The notes: generated by a model from the sequence alone, not told the origin. A DNA stretch of 46,809 nucleotides from an uncultured Schlesneria sp. (GCA_903840265.1 CAIMFH010000096.1:1-46809); one strand, 5' to 3'; positions 19,385 to 29,187 are shown, counted from the stretch's first letter. Numbers and translations: made by a program.

Positions 19385-19627
19385 ATGTTGCATATTCCTA
19401 TTACCTCCGACGACCAGCGAATCGAGGAATTGGAATCGTCGTTTCCTGAAGCGTCTGGAGTCGCGTTTTCCAAAGCCTACGATCTTGCGATCAAGGCAGG
19501 ACTGAGTGTCGTTGTTTCTGACAACGGAGCGATTTATGAGGTTTTCCCGGACGGAAAACGCAGGCTCGTCAAAACCATCACTCCGCCCTCGCCGGCTCAG
19601 CCGGGCCGAAAGCTGACACTCCAGTGA
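19385..19627 (+). CDS. Putative antitoxin of the zeta-toxin module
   Basis: An 80-residue protein with an acidic N-terminal half (DDQRIEELESSFPEA) and a compact C-terminal half (DLAIKAGLSVVVSDNGAIYEVFPDGKRRLVK). It has no similarity that I recognise to the classical epsilon antitoxin. The assignment rests on position: a strong AAAGGAG ribosome site and a 4-bp overlap (GTGA) with the zeta-toxin gene. The segment DNGAIYEVFPDG..RLVK resembles partner proteins often found before chromosomal zeta toxins. Confidence 0.7.
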   Translation: MLHIPITSDDQRIEELESSFPEASGVAFSKAYDLAIKAGLSVVVSDNGAIYEVFPDGKRRLVKTITPPSPAQPGRKLTLQ

Positions 19628-20379
19628 CGCCTCGACTGCGGATGTTTGCTGGACCGAACGGCTCTGGAAAAAGCACGCTGAAATCCGTGCTTCCAGCAGA
19701 ACTTCTCGGCATCTATCTCAACCCAGATGAAATCGAATCCCAGATACGACAGCAGGGGCTTCTGTCCATCACGGACTATGGTGTTACTCCCAATGCCCAC
19801 ATCGATGCCCAGGCATTCGCCTTTTTTAATCGATCGAAGTTCCTCCATGAGGCGGGGCTAACAGCGGAAGCATTGAAATTGAGGGTGGTGGATGGCCAGA
19901 TCGATTTTTCTCATGTCACAGTCAATTCGTATTTCGCGTCCGTCGTTGCAGATTTTCTGCGTCAGGAACTCTTGAAACAGAAGGTGTCATTCACGCTAGA
20001 GACGGTAATGTCTTCACCAGACAAAGTCAGGCTGCTAGAACAGGGGCAGCAACTCGGCTATCGAACTTACCTGTATTTCATCGCGACCGACGATCCGGCA
20101 ATTAACATTTCGCGCGTCCAGAACCGAGTAAGACAGGGTGGCCATTCAGTTCCCGAGGATAAGATCGTCCAGCGATACCATCGCTCCCTGGACTTGTTGA
20201 TCGATGCGATTCATCACTCGAACAGATCGTATGTCTTCGATAACTCAGGCCACAATCAGGAGCGCACATGGTTGGCCGAAATTACCGATGGGCTCACTCT
20301 AGAAATTAAGGTCGACCAGCTTCCTGCGTGGTTTACCAAAGCCGTGCTGGAAAAGAGCCGAACCAGACTGGAACAATGA
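19624..20379 (+). CDS. Zeta toxin family protein
   Basis: A 251-residue P-loop kinase of the zeta toxin family. It shows the Walker A motif GPNGSGKST (residues 9-17), the NPDEIE motif that follows the first strand in zeta/PezT proteins, the SFTLETVMSSPDK segment and the family signature VRQGGHSVPEDKIVQRYHRSLDLL. Known zeta toxins phosphorylate UDP-N-acetylglucosamine and block wall synthesis; activity here is inferred. GTG start at 19624 overlaps the antitoxin stop, so translation is coupled. The lysine and serine/threonine of the P-loop are intact. Confidence 0.88.
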   Translation: MTPRLRMFAGPNGSGKSTLKSVLPAELLGIYLNPDEIESQIRQQGLLSITDYGVTPNAHIDAQAFAFFNRSKFLHEAGLTAEALKLRVVDGQIDFSHVTVNSYFASVVADFLRQELLKQKVSFTLETVMSSPDKVRLLEQGQQLGYRTYLYFIATDDPAINISRVQNRVRQGGHSVPEDKIVQRYHRSLDLLIDAIHHSNRSYVFDNSGHNQERTWLAEITDGLTLEIKVDQLPAWFTKAVLEKSRTRLEQ

Positions 20380-20496
20380 AGTGCGGTTCAATTGCGGGGA
20401 GGCGGTCTTTCCACTGCCGCCCCGACGACCGCATCTCCGATGCAATTCACGGAGCCATCGATCGTGGATGGATGCAGATCCGGGGTGCCCCAGCCT

Positions 20497-21063
20497 TCAT
20501 CGTGTCGTCAACAGCGGAATATCAACTGACCTGTCAACTTTGATTGGCGGAAGACATCCGCTTTCTGAGTAGACGGTAAAATTCGACAGCCATTGATCGG
20601 GCACACTCAGATCTTCGAATTTGAATGAGAGCATTCTGCGAAAAGCAGGTGGTTCAACAAAGCGTGCACCACCGCTCGAAATGCGCCAATGCTCAAGATG
20701 CCGCATCCCCTCTGCGTCAGCAATTCCAAAGGACAGTGCTATCGCTTCGCCGCCGGACTCTGGCAAGTTGTAAAGACCATGAGCGGAACCACAATTCAGA
20801 TTCCAGATCCCGCCGCGAAATCCGAGCTGCCTCAAAATGGCTTCGGCTTCGTCACGAGGCATATCGCGTTCAAGCAGTTCTGATGCGAGGACCGCTTGAC
20901 TCGGTTCAGAATCGCTGACATTCAATGTCGGTATCTTCTGACTGGCGTCAATTGGATCAACCAATGTCGCTGCGATAAGCAGACAAACCACTGCCGCAAA
21001 AGCTGCCGATTGGTCGACGAGAAGTGTGCATGATTCCTCGCGAGCGTCGTGTGCGTCGAACAT
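20497..21063 (-). CDS. Hypothetical membrane-anchored protein
   Basis: A 188-residue protein not assigned to any family. An N-terminal hydrophobic segment (about residues 20-38, SAAFAAVVCLLIAATLV) suggests a signal-anchor, with the rest outside the cytoplasm. The C-terminal part has NLNCGSAHGLYNLPESGGEA and a Trp/Phe-rich stretch. Start at 21063 is the first ATG. It is convergent with the zeta-toxin gene. Codon use resembles a real gene; function unknown. Confidence 0.65.
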   Translation of the reverse strand: MFDAHDAREESCTLLVDQSAAFAAVVCLLIAATLVDPIDASQKIPTLNVSDSEPSQAVLASELLERDMPRDEAEAILRQLGFRGGIWNLNCGSAHGLYNLPESGGEAIALSFGIADAEGMRHLEHWRISSGGARFVEPPAFRRMLSFKFEDLSVPDQWLSNFTVYSESGCLPPIKVDRSVDIPLLTTR

Positions 21064-21410
21064 CTAGCAGCGAAACAGGTACATCAACAAGATCGGACTG
21101 CGCACAGGGCCAGTCACAATTCAATATGGACCAAGAGGTGACCTGAACAACAAATCTGTTCAGGGGCGGCGGAAGTAATGTTCTACAGGTTCAAGCCTGT
21201 TTGCGCCGATCTAGTGATTATCTACAGCTAGATCCCATTGGACGGGACCGGCACTCGCTGCCGGAGTGTGTTGTCTCCCCAACGGCAATCGTGTTTGTGG
21301 TGACGAATAGGTACGGAAGCCTGCGTGGACCTCGGTTTGAGCCTGAATACCGAGGGATGGCCGGTTCTATTCCGTGCCCATTTCCATTTCTTCATTTCCA
21401 AGGCAACATT
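21064..21410. other. Intergenic region
   Basis: About 350 bp without a convincing gene. One small hairpin ACAGG-TTCAAG-CCTGT lies at 21185-21200. The frame of the next gene stays open back to 21201, so an earlier start cannot be fully excluded. Confidence 0.4.
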
Positions 21411-22049
21411 GTGACGCGAATTTGGATGCTTTTCGCGTGCCTGCTGATCGGTGGCTGGGGGTGTTCGTCTCGACATTCTTCGACCGGTCCTTCCAATGTT
21501 GTTGGATTTCAACTCCCAACCCACCAGTCTCGATTGATCCGTAAGGGCCATACGTACGACTACGGTCGGCGATCGATGGAAGACCGGCTGCAGAAATTGC
21601 TGGGTGGCGCGCGTTTCACGTATGTCGTCGATCAGGACGGCGTGCTGACTCAGTATGAAAGCAAAGCGGCGAAGCTGGTGCTGCAGTTGACGGGAACTCG
21701 CACAGGGATCGAGCGGGCCACGTTACGACTGCACCGTCCTGCCGGTTTAACTGCGAAACAAAAAGAAGCTCGCGAACGAGAACTCAAGATCATCTGCCAG
21801 ACCCTGCAACTGGGCGATGACGGCACGAAATGGGTTTCGGACGCCGCCTGCGTCGACGTCGCCGCCGCAATTAAGCAGGCGACCGAAGTTCACGAATTCG
21901 GTAAGACGACGTACGCGTTGAAAGCGTTCAAAAACGCCGATGCCGAAATCGACAACGAGTCGACCAATCCTCGATTGTGGATTTGCATCGGGCCGCATAT
22001 CGAATTCGAAGTGGCTGAACAAGAAGTCACTGAGACTGCGGTCCGGTAA
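21411..22049 (+). CDS. Hypothetical lipoprotein
   Basis: A 212-residue secreted lipoprotein. With the GTG start at 21411 the first residues form a lipoprotein signal (IWMLFACLLIGGWGC, lipidated Cys18). The open frame extends upstream to 21201, but that would place 70 non-family residues before the signal, so 21411 is preferred. The mature part contains a charged helical segment (LTAKQKEARERELKIICQTL). No family is recognised. It is convergent with the ABC exporter gene. Confidence 0.65.
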   Translation: MTRIWMLFACLLIGGWGCSSRHSSTGPSNVVGFQLPTHQSRLIRKGHTYDYGRRSMEDRLQKLLGGARFTYVVDQDGVLTQYESKAAKLVLQLTGTRTGIERATLRLHRPAGLTAKQKEARERELKIICQTLQLGDDGTKWVSDAACVDVAAAIKQATEVHEFGKTTYALKAFKNADAEIDNESTNPRLWICIGPHIEFEVAEQEVTETAVR

Positions 22050-22099
22050 CCACTGCAGGTTTACTCACGCAGCATAGGCTCGCCCAAGTCAGAGGAAAC

Positions 22100-22116
22100 G
22101 GCACACGGTGTGTGCC
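22100..22116. repeat. Short palindromic element between convergent genes
   Basis: GGCACAC-GGT-GTGTGCC is a perfect 7-bp hairpin with a 3-nt loop, in the 80-bp gap between two convergent genes. The wording resembles a dispersed planctomycete palindrome (GGCACACGG.GTGTGCC). It may act as a bidirectional terminator. Confidence 0.5.
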
Positions 22117-22128
22117 TTCTACATTGGT

Positions 22129-23997
22129 CTAATTCGCGGCGACAGGGCTTGGGGAATGATTGCCGGCCTCGGCGCTCTCCACAAGGTCGGCGAACAGGCC
22201 GCCCTGGGCAACCAGTTCGTCGTAGGTTCCGGATTCGGCGACGGCTCCTTCGTCGATCAGCAGGATGCGATCGGTCGTCAACAGCGTTGACAGCCGATGC
22301 GCGACCAGGATCATCGTCCGGTTCGCCTGCAGTTCGACCAGCGCTTCCGTGATCGCTCGTTCGCTAATCGTATCGAGAGCCGAGGTTGCTTCATCGAAAA
22401 TCAGGATCGGTGGGTTCTTCAGGAAGATCCGGGCGAGCGCCAGCCGTTGCTTCTGGCCCCCAGAGAGGTTGTGACCTCGTTCAGCAACCACGGCTTGATA
22501 GCCACCCGCCATTTGCTCAATTTCTTCGGATAAGCAGGCCAGTTCGGCCGCGCGGCGAACGTCCTGTTCGCTGGCTTCAGGACATTCATAGGCGATGTTT
22601 TCGGCGATGGTGCCCGAGAACACGAACGGCGATTGTCCCACGTAGCCGATCAGCTTCGCGATGTCCGCGCGAGAAACCGAATCCAGCGGGACGTCGCCCA
22701 GTAGGACGTTGCCTTCGTCGGCGTGGACCAGCCGCAACAGGGCTCGCAGTAAGGTCGTTTTGCCGCATCCGGAGCGCCCTGCGATGCCGATTGTTTCGCC
22801 GCGTTTGATCGATAATGTCAGGCCGTTGAGCGCCGTTTTGTAGCTGCCGTCAGACCGAAGATAGTTGACGCGTAGATCCTCGATGCGAATGGCATCTTCA
22901 GCGTTCAGCTCGGGCGTGCGAGGATCTTTCGTCAAGTAGGATCGATCCGGCAATTCGGCCATCATTTTCATCAGTTCGCCAACCAGCAGGCTGCTTTCGT
23001 GACCTTCGTCGATGACGCGATGAACTTCGTTGACAGGGGCCATCACGCTGAGGAACAGCATGGAATAGGTCAGAATGTCGCCAAAACTGATTCGCCCCAT
23101 CGCCGCCAGATAGACAGAGAGCCCAAGCACCAGAATATGAAACACCCCTTCGCTGATCGCTTTGCTCGACCCGAACAGCGACATCACGAAATGATGGTGG
23201 ATTTCCTTACTCCGCAAGGTTTCCGCCGCCTTGGTGACTCGTCGGATTTCGCGTTCGTGAGTATTCGCGGCGCGAATGTCGTCGATCCCACTGAGTTGCT
23301 CGACGACGGTTCCGTCCATGTCTTCCTGGCACCGGAACAACTCAAGTCGCACCCCTTTTTGCGACGCCAACTGTCGGATTGTGATGAATAGCGAAATCGG
23401 AATGATCCCGGCCATCGCCAGTCCGAGCCAAGGCTGTTGAGCCGTCACCGTTGCCAAGGCGAGGCCGCCGCTGAAGATCGCCGGCAGAAAGTCGAGGAAG
23501 CCGACTCGCAGGAAGCGGACGCTGCCGCCGACGCTACGCTGCATGCGGCCGTGGATAGCCCCGACCTTGTCTTGCGATGTCGTGGCCAAGTCCGCCATCA
23601 GCAGATGCGACACGACATCGATGAATAGATGCTGTTGTAACTTGGTACAGGTCTGTTCGACGAGATAACGTCGTCCAATCTGCAGTGCTTCCCGCAGGAC
23701 ATAGGCCAGTCCGATCAGGCCGAGATACCAACCGGTCATGGTCGCGATGTGACTCAGATCAGGGGCTGCAGCGCCGCTGTCGTGTGGTGAAGCATCTTTC
23801 ACGACGTTGACCATCCGGCCCATCAGGACGGGGATGATCGTATTGGAGGCCCCGCCGACGAACATCAGCAGCACCGCCACGACCAGAGGCCAGCGTTGAC
23901 CTGTCGGCAGCAGGTTCCAGACCTGACCCATGCGGCGGCAGATCACAACCAGTTCGCTCCAGAAAGACTCTGGGGCTTCAGCAGTAGTGCTGTTCAT
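22129..23997 (-). CDS. ABC transporter, fused permease and ATPase (putative glucan exporter)
   Basis: A 622-residue half-type ABC exporter. The transmembrane domain covers about residues 35-325 with five to six helices; the ATPase has Walker A GRSGCGKT (407-414), Q-loop Gln455, signature LSGGQ (511-515), Walker B ILIFDE (531-536) and His567. It would work as a homodimer in the inner membrane. It starts 22 bp downstream of the stop of the GT84-GH189 glucan synthase gene, on the same strand. In Rhizobiaceae the exporter NdvA/ChvA is encoded by a comparable partner of the cyclic beta-1,2-glucan synthase, so export of that glucan is the leading inference. A lipid or peptide exporter is possible from the sequence alone. 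Confidence 0.9.
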   Translation of the reverse strand: MNSTTAEAPESFWSELVVICRRMGQVWNLLPTGQRWPLVVAVLLMFVGGASNTIIPVLMGRMVNVVKDASPHDSGAAAPDLSHIATMTGWYLGLIGLAYVLREALQIGRRYLVEQTCTKLQQHLFIDVVSHLLMADLATTSQDKVGAIHGRMQRSVGGSVRFLRVGFLDFLPAIFSGGLALATVTAQQPWLGLAMAGIIPISLFITIRQLASQKGVRLELFRCQEDMDGTVVEQLSGIDDIRAANTHEREIRRVTKAAETLRSKEIHHHFVMSLFGSSKAISEGVFHILVLGLSVYLAAMGRISFGDILTYSMLFLSVMAPVNEVHRVIDEGHESSLLVGELMKMMAELPDRSYLTKDPRTPELNAEDAIRIEDLRVNYLRSDGSYKTALNGLTLSIKRGETIGIAGRSGCGKTTLLRALLRLVHADEGNVLLGDVPLDSVSRADIAKLIGYVGQSPFVFSGTIAENIAYECPEASEQDVRRAAELACLSEEIEQMAGGYQAVVAERGHNLSGGQKQRLALARIFLKNPPILIFDEATSALDTISERAITEALVELQANRTMILVAHRLSTLLTTDRILLIDEGAVAESGTYDELVAQGGLFADLVESAEAGNHSPSPVAAN

Positions 23998-24019
23998 ATC
24001 GTAGCCCTGTCACGTGAAT

Positions 24020-27000
24020 TCATTCAGCCGAATTGCGCAGCACGTCGTCGGACGAAATCGCCGAACGCATCGCCAGACTATTTGCCATGGCTGGCATCGT
24101 CTCCGGATTCAACGCGGGGGCGAGGGGTTCCTGCGTTTGATCGCTGTTGTGTTCAGCAGGCGCGGTCTCGGTGGGAGCAGCGACAGGTTCGGCCGCCGGT
24201 GCCTCGGCCACATCGGGTTCCGCGGGGACTTCGTCCGGAATGCGTTCTTCCAGGATTAGTTCCACGGCATGCACAGAGGGGTGAGATCGAAAACGCTGAA
24301 CCATGCAATTGTCACGTAGACAATTGGCCAGGGCCGCCATCGTCATCCCCTGATGATGAGCCATGTAACACGGGACGATGCTGAACTTCTGCCCATCGCG
24401 TTGGCGTCGCGGGGTGTAGTCGACGGCATCGACAAACCCCCAGCGGCCCAAGGCTCCGATCTCTGCCAATTCCTGCAGGTTCTTGGCTGCTTCGCTCGCA
24501 TCGACTCCCAGCGCGAGTGCAGAGGCGTATGGCGCAATGACCAGGTCGCGATCAAGTCCCGCCTGCGTTCCCAGTGATGGGACACCGAACGCCTGATAGC
24601 CGAAGTCGCCGCTGTCGTTGAACTCGGCGAACGATGATTCGGAGATTCCCCAAGGGACACCATGCTCACGACCGTATTCAATTTGGCACTTCACTGCGGC
24701 CCGACAGGTGCCGTCTAACATCGAGTTCTCAATCGTCGGGATGAACAGCGTTGGCATCAGGTATTCGAACATGCTGCCACTCCATGATCGCAGGCAGGGT
24801 TGATCGCCGACTTTCGTCATGCGACGGCCCAGTTGGAACCAATGGTGGTGATCGACGTTCCCCTTTGCGATCGCGACGTAGCTCGCCAGCCGCGCTTCCG
24901 AGGCGAGCAAATCGTAGTGAGCGGCATCCAGCTTCTGCTTTTCGAAGTTCAGGCCGATATGGAACAATTTGCGCTTTGGGTTGAACAGGAAGCGAAATTC
25001 CATGGACTGCGCCATATGTCCGCAGCGCTTTGAGATCTGCTGCAACTGCTCGCGCAGCGGCCCGCGCTTTCGCGCAGCCAAGTCCTTAAAGCCCTGCTGC
25101 ACCGTCAACAGGCACGCCAGCAAGTTACCGCTGTCGACTGTCGACACGTATCGCGGCGTCAGCGGTTGCAAGGTTTGAGTGTCATACCAGTTGAAATGGT
25201 GGCCGCGATGTTGAGGCAACTTCTCCCAGGTATCGAGGTTCGCAGTCACCAGATCCGCTAGCGGCTGCAGTTCGATTAGGCCCAGGTCGTGCGCTGCGAG
25301 CGCCGACACCAGGAACAAGCCTTCGTTTGTTGGAGAGATTCGATGAGCCACCTTAATCTCTGTCGTGTCCTGGATGTTATCGGGTGGCAAATAGTGATCT
25401 TCGGGACCGACATACGTGTGAAAATACGCCCACGTCTTTCGAGCCACTTCCCACAACCATTGTCGTTGATCGGCAGACAAGCTTGTATCCTTCCTACGAG
25501 TCGGTTGACTGATCCAATGGGCCATGAGTGGCGAGACAAACCAGAGTACGAGCAACGGAATCGCCGGCAGCAACGCCGCAGGCTTCAGCCCACCATTGAT
25601 TGCGACGAGAGCCATTCCGATTGCGAACAGCGGTGGAAACCACATCTCGGCGAAGATGGCCCATTCGCGGCTACTCAGCCGGTGTTCGGCGGCCGCGGCC
25701 GTTTCCCATTCGAGCAGTTGGCGACGTGTCACCAGCATCCGCACTAGCGCTCGCACGGTCGCGTCTGTGAACATTTGAGCACGGTGCGGCAGCATCGCTA
25801 TCGACACCACAGTTTGCGCGAATATCTTTCCGACTTGATCCCTCAGGTTGCGCAATCGTTCAGACCATGTCGCACCTGGACGACGTTGTCCTAAAACTCG
25901 CGCTGAATCCCAAAAGAGGGGCAGGGCGGGGACTAGCAAGGCAAACACAGTCCATGCGACCGGCGATCCCGGCAGGAACGTCCAGCCGGCAATCAGCAGA
26001 ATTAGCAGTGCGGTCGGCACCAGGCTGCGCCGCATGTTATCGAGGACTTTCCACCGAGACATGAGCGACAGTGGATTCGACCGTCGTCCCGAGGCAGTAG
26101 GGACATTCGGTAACAGCCACGGCAGCAGTTGCCAGTCGCCGCGCGTCCAGCGATGTTGTCTACGCGCGTCGGCGTCGTAGCGAGCGGGGAACCCATCGAC
26201 GAGTTCGACGTCCGTCACCAATCCCGCGCGAGCGTGACAGCCTTCGATCAAGTCGTGGCTCAGGACGTAGTTGGCAGGAAACGCTTGATCCAACGTCGCT
26301 TGGAAAGCAGCGACATCGTAGATCCCCTTACCGATGAAGCTCCCCTCCTGAAACAGATCCTGATAGACATCGGAGGCCCCGGTCACATAAGGATTGAGGC
26401 CCGCGCCGCAGACGTTCATCCAGGAATACGGAGACCGATGTGCTGCCGCGAGACTGATCCGGATGCGTGGCTGCAGCATCGCGTAGCCCGCGGTGACACA
26501 ATGTCCCGACTCGGTTTTTGCCAGTAGAGGCCGATTCAATGGATGCGACAACGTCCCCACCAAACGACGCGCGGCCTGATGCGGCAGGATCGTGTCGGAA
26601 TCGAGCGTGATCACGTACTTGGTTTTTGACAATCGCTGCGCGACTTCCGCCGTGACCGGTAAATAGGAAGTCTTCGCGTCGCCCAGCAAGAAGCGATTGA
26701 ATTCGATCAGTTTGCCTCGTTTCCGCTCCCATCCCATCCACACTCCGTCGGCGTCATTTAATTGACGCGCGCGTTGGAACAGGAAGAAGCGATCGTGGGA
26801 GACGCCCGGTTCGCTGTTGACGAGTGCATATCGTTCATTGAGTCGGCGAATGCTGTTCATTGCCGCGGCCAACAGGTCGTCGTCTTCCGGCATGCGAGCT
26901 TCTGGTGCGTCACCAAAATCCGTCAGCAAAGCAAACGTCAGGTTTCGTTCGGGATTCGCTAGAAAGTGCGATTCCAGCGTTTCCACCATTCCTGTGATCT

Positions 27001-28270
27001 GCTGCTCGTTCAGCAGCATCGTGGGGATCACGACGATGGCTTCACTGCCGGTCGGAATGCCTGTCCGCAACTCCATCTTCGGCAGCGTGTGCATTGGCAG
27101 GCTACGCGTGACCCAATAGTTCACAATCCCCATCGCCAGCTCGCTGGCGGGGATCAAGGCGAGCAATGCGGCCAGAACGCACATGAACGGAGAGCCGCCA
27201 GCAACGAGGGAGATGCCAATCGCGGCCGCAACTCCGATCGCTGTCAGTGCGGCGATGCTCCCGAGATACACGGTGGCGCCGCGCTTTAATACGAATCGAC
27301 CTACTGCTTCACCATATTTTGGCGAGTATCCGATTGCCTTCTCAAGTTGTTGACGACCGCAATCAATCAGGTAATAGCCGATATGGGTCTGACGCCCATC
27401 GTTCGCCACACGACCTTTTTCGGCGAGTTCGACCACGCGGCGAGCCACCTCGGCCTCGGGTTCGCCTGTCCGTCTCGAAAGTTGTTGGATTTCACGCCGA
27501 TAGCGTTCCTTCGTCTCCAGGTCCATCTGGCCGTAGATTTGATCTGGCTCCTCGTTCAGAATGGCTTCGACCAGGCTGACCTTCTCAAACATCTCTGACC
27601 AATTCATGGTGGTCAGTGTTCGCAAGCTCGGAAGGAGAATGTCGAGGGCCACTGCTGCGTTCACGGGTGAGGGGAGATCGCCGTTCGACGCCGAATCGGT
27701 TCGATGCGGAACCGTGAACTCGGTCACCAACCGCCGTAGCTCTTCGACCATCGCGATGCACAACATGGCCGGCAAAGCCCAGATCTCGGCAATCGTGAGC
27801 GGCGAGATGGTTTGATACGACTTGAGGAATTGAGCAATTCGCGCTTCGTCGGTGAGATCGACAAGCTGTCGATGCATCGCCGCGGCGACGGCATAGGCTC
27901 GCGGAGCGCCGCTTCGCACGTACGGAAGATCCGCAACAAACGTTTTGGGAAGCTGTTCTCGAACCTGACTAATCAAGGTCAGTACCGTGCTGGCCCGTTC
28001 TGAGAGCCACATCTCACGCAACGATGCGGCGGCGTGATCATCGCCGGTCCATTTTGAGGCTGCCGTTTCGAGAGCACGACAATCTTCACGACACCGCTTG
28101 AGAAGGATATTCGCGTCGCCTTTCATTTTTGGAGCGATTACGTCTTGTTCGGCAAGCTGCTTCGCGATCCCGGAAATCTGGTCGCTGTCCGCCCACTGCC
28201 TGCTGTTCGATTCGTGGTTTTCAGATGTCAATTCATCAATACGAAGCGATGGTGAAACTTGGACAGCCAT
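24020..28270 (-). CDS. Cyclic beta-1,2-glucan synthase-like protein (GT84 + GH189), without GH94
   Basis: A 1416-residue inner-membrane enzyme. The N-terminal helical region (1-320) matches that of NdvB/ChvB proteins. Two helices (about 332-385) precede a GT84 glycosyltransferase (about 410-720) with LDSDT (556-560), EGSFIGKGIYD, SHDLIEG and RRQHRWTRGDWQ. Four helices (about 750-790, 876-918) follow, then a GH189-type transglycosylation domain (about 940-1335) with MFEYLMP (Glu1169), WGISESSF (Glu1211) and MAHHQGMTM. Full-length synthases (about 2800 residues) continue into a GH94 phosphorylase domain; here an acidic Pro/Ala tail (1347-1416) replaces it. Expected product: UDP-glucose-derived beta-1,2-glucan, cyclised by the GH189 domain. 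The next gene is an ABC exporter. Confidence 0.88.
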   Translation of the reverse strand: MAVQVSPSLRIDELTSENHESNSRQWADSDQISGIAKQLAEQDVIAPKMKGDANILLKRCREDCRALETAASKWTGDDHAAASLREMWLSERASTVLTLISQVREQLPKTFVADLPYVRSGAPRAYAVAAAMHRQLVDLTDEARIAQFLKSYQTISPLTIAEIWALPAMLCIAMVEELRRLVTEFTVPHRTDSASNGDLPSPVNAAVALDILLPSLRTLTTMNWSEMFEKVSLVEAILNEEPDQIYGQMDLETKERYRREIQQLSRRTGEPEAEVARRVVELAEKGRVANDGRQTHIGYYLIDCGRQQLEKAIGYSPKYGEAVGRFVLKRGATVYLGSIAALTAIGVAAAIGISLVAGGSPFMCVLAALLALIPASELAMGIVNYWVTRSLPMHTLPKMELRTGIPTGSEAIVVIPTMLLNEQQITGMVETLESHFLANPERNLTFALLTDFGDAPEARMPEDDDLLAAAMNSIRRLNERYALVNSEPGVSHDRFFLFQRARQLNDADGVWMGWERKRGKLIEFNRFLLGDAKTSYLPVTAEVAQRLSKTKYVITLDSDTILPHQAARRLVGTLSHPLNRPLLAKTESGHCVTAGYAMLQPRIRISLAAAHRSPYSWMNVCGAGLNPYVTGASDVYQDLFQEGSFIGKGIYDVAAFQATLDQAFPANYVLSHDLIEGCHARAGLVTDVELVDGFPARYDADARRQHRWTRGDWQLLPWLLPNVPTASGRRSNPLSLMSRWKVLDNMRRSLVPTALLILLIAGWTFLPGSPVAWTVFALLVPALPLFWDSARVLGQRRPGATWSERLRNLRDQVGKIFAQTVVSIAMLPHRAQMFTDATVRALVRMLVTRRQLLEWETAAAAEHRLSSREWAIFAEMWFPPLFAIGMALVAINGGLKPAALLPAIPLLVLWFVSPLMAHWISQPTRRKDTSLSADQRQWLWEVARKTWAYFHTYVGPEDHYLPPDNIQDTTEIKVAHRISPTNEGLFLVSALAAHDLGLIELQPLADLVTANLDTWEKLPQHRGHHFNWYDTQTLQPLTPRYVSTVDSGNLLACLLTVQQGFKDLAARKRGPLREQLQQISKRCGHMAQSMEFRFLFNPKRKLFHIGLNFEKQKLDAAHYDLLASEARLASYVAIAKGNVDHHHWFQLGRRMTKVGDQPCLRSWSGSMFEYLMPTLFIPTIENSMLDGTCRAAVKCQIEYGREHGVPWGISESSFAEFNDSGDFGYQAFGVPSLGTQAGLDRDLVIAPYASALALGVDASEAAKNLQELAEIGALGRWGFVDAVDYTPRRQRDGQKFSIVPCYMAHHQGMTMAALANCLRDNCMVQRFRSHPSVHAVELILEERIPDEVPAEPDVAEAPAAEPVAAPTETAPAEHNSDQTQEPLAPALNPETMPAMANSLAMRSAISSDDVLRNSAE

Positions 28271-29187
28271 TTCAACTCCTCAATCAAGACCCTCGTGTCT
28301 TCGCGTTGAACAAAAATGGACAACTTGAGGTGGAGGCTTTCTCTTGGCCTGATTTCAGGCGGCATCCACACTGACACGTTTTGGTCATGCCGTCGCAAAC
28401 TGAATGCCGGAGATAGATCGCGATATGTGGCCAAGCACAGGTCTGGCTCTAGAATTCCTTAGATCAATTCGCAGTTGAGCTCGTGGAATGCCAGCGCCTT
28501 TGGGAGGGCGAGGCTCCTGCCGAGGCGCGCATGTCGATGGTCCCACAATAACTTGCACGGCTCGGCAGGAGCCTCGCCCTCCCCACCGGAGGTTGCCCGG
28601 CGGCTGAAAGTAAAGAGTTGCCCGACCAGTTGGCCAAGAACCGCAATGGGCCGCATTCGAACAAAGTTGGTGCCGTTTGCTGATGTGACGGCACTGGTCC
28701 CACGGTCAAACACAACCGACGATCGCGATCGGGCTGACCTTGCGATGAACGTATTCGCGGATATCCGAAGGTGAGTGACTTGTCAGCTGTGCGCTCACAT
28801 CACAAATCATAATTCGGACCACCGATCCCGCACGCGGCGGATCGTTACGCATGGTGAATGATAATCGACCAGACCAATCACAATCTCCCGATGGCTTCTC
28901 GTCGTGTGCTCAACTGATTCACTTCAACTCGCTCTCATTGAAACCAGTGAGTTCAGGAATATTCGCAGTTGCTTTGATATGAGCAGACACACGAAATCAA
29001 GCATGGAGTGATCTTGTCCGTGGTTGCATGACTTTCGGCAATGTCCACGGGGCGATGTTGCTTGCGACTAATTCAGGTCGCAATTGCGAATCGGCCAGCG
29101 ATACAATCCGGCATGGATTTCGCAAACGAATCCCCAGGCGGAAATTGCCCGCGGGGGTCAAAGTCTTAACAGTGTGGAAAAAATCAC
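28271..29187. other. Divergent intergenic region with a dispersed repeat
   Basis: About 920 bp between the glucan synthase and the efflux operon, which should hold both promoters. It contains the repeat copy at 28501-28584 and a degenerate 'CCCTCGTGTCTTCGCG' stretch at 28290. Short frames across the repeat (28459-28774) are not genes. No clear consensus promoter could be picked out. Confidence 0.5.
28501..28584. repeat. 84-bp dispersed palindromic repeat, copy 2
   Basis: Same length and layout as the copy at 11217-11300: outer arms TGGGAGGGCGAGGCTCCTGC and complement, central GCGCATGTCGATGG...CACAATAAC conserved, with a few substitutions. It lies between divergent genes, so it is not simply a terminator. 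Confidence 0.9.

Noticed and set aside
18998-20379. Integrative element inserted at tRNA-Phe
   Set aside because: No integrase and no duplicated tRNA 3' end were found; only the location is suggestive.
28459-28774. Short frames on both strands across the 84-bp repeat
   Set aside because: They translate the repeat arms (GRARLLPSR, EGEAPAEP), a known source of false gene calls; there is no ribosome site or family.
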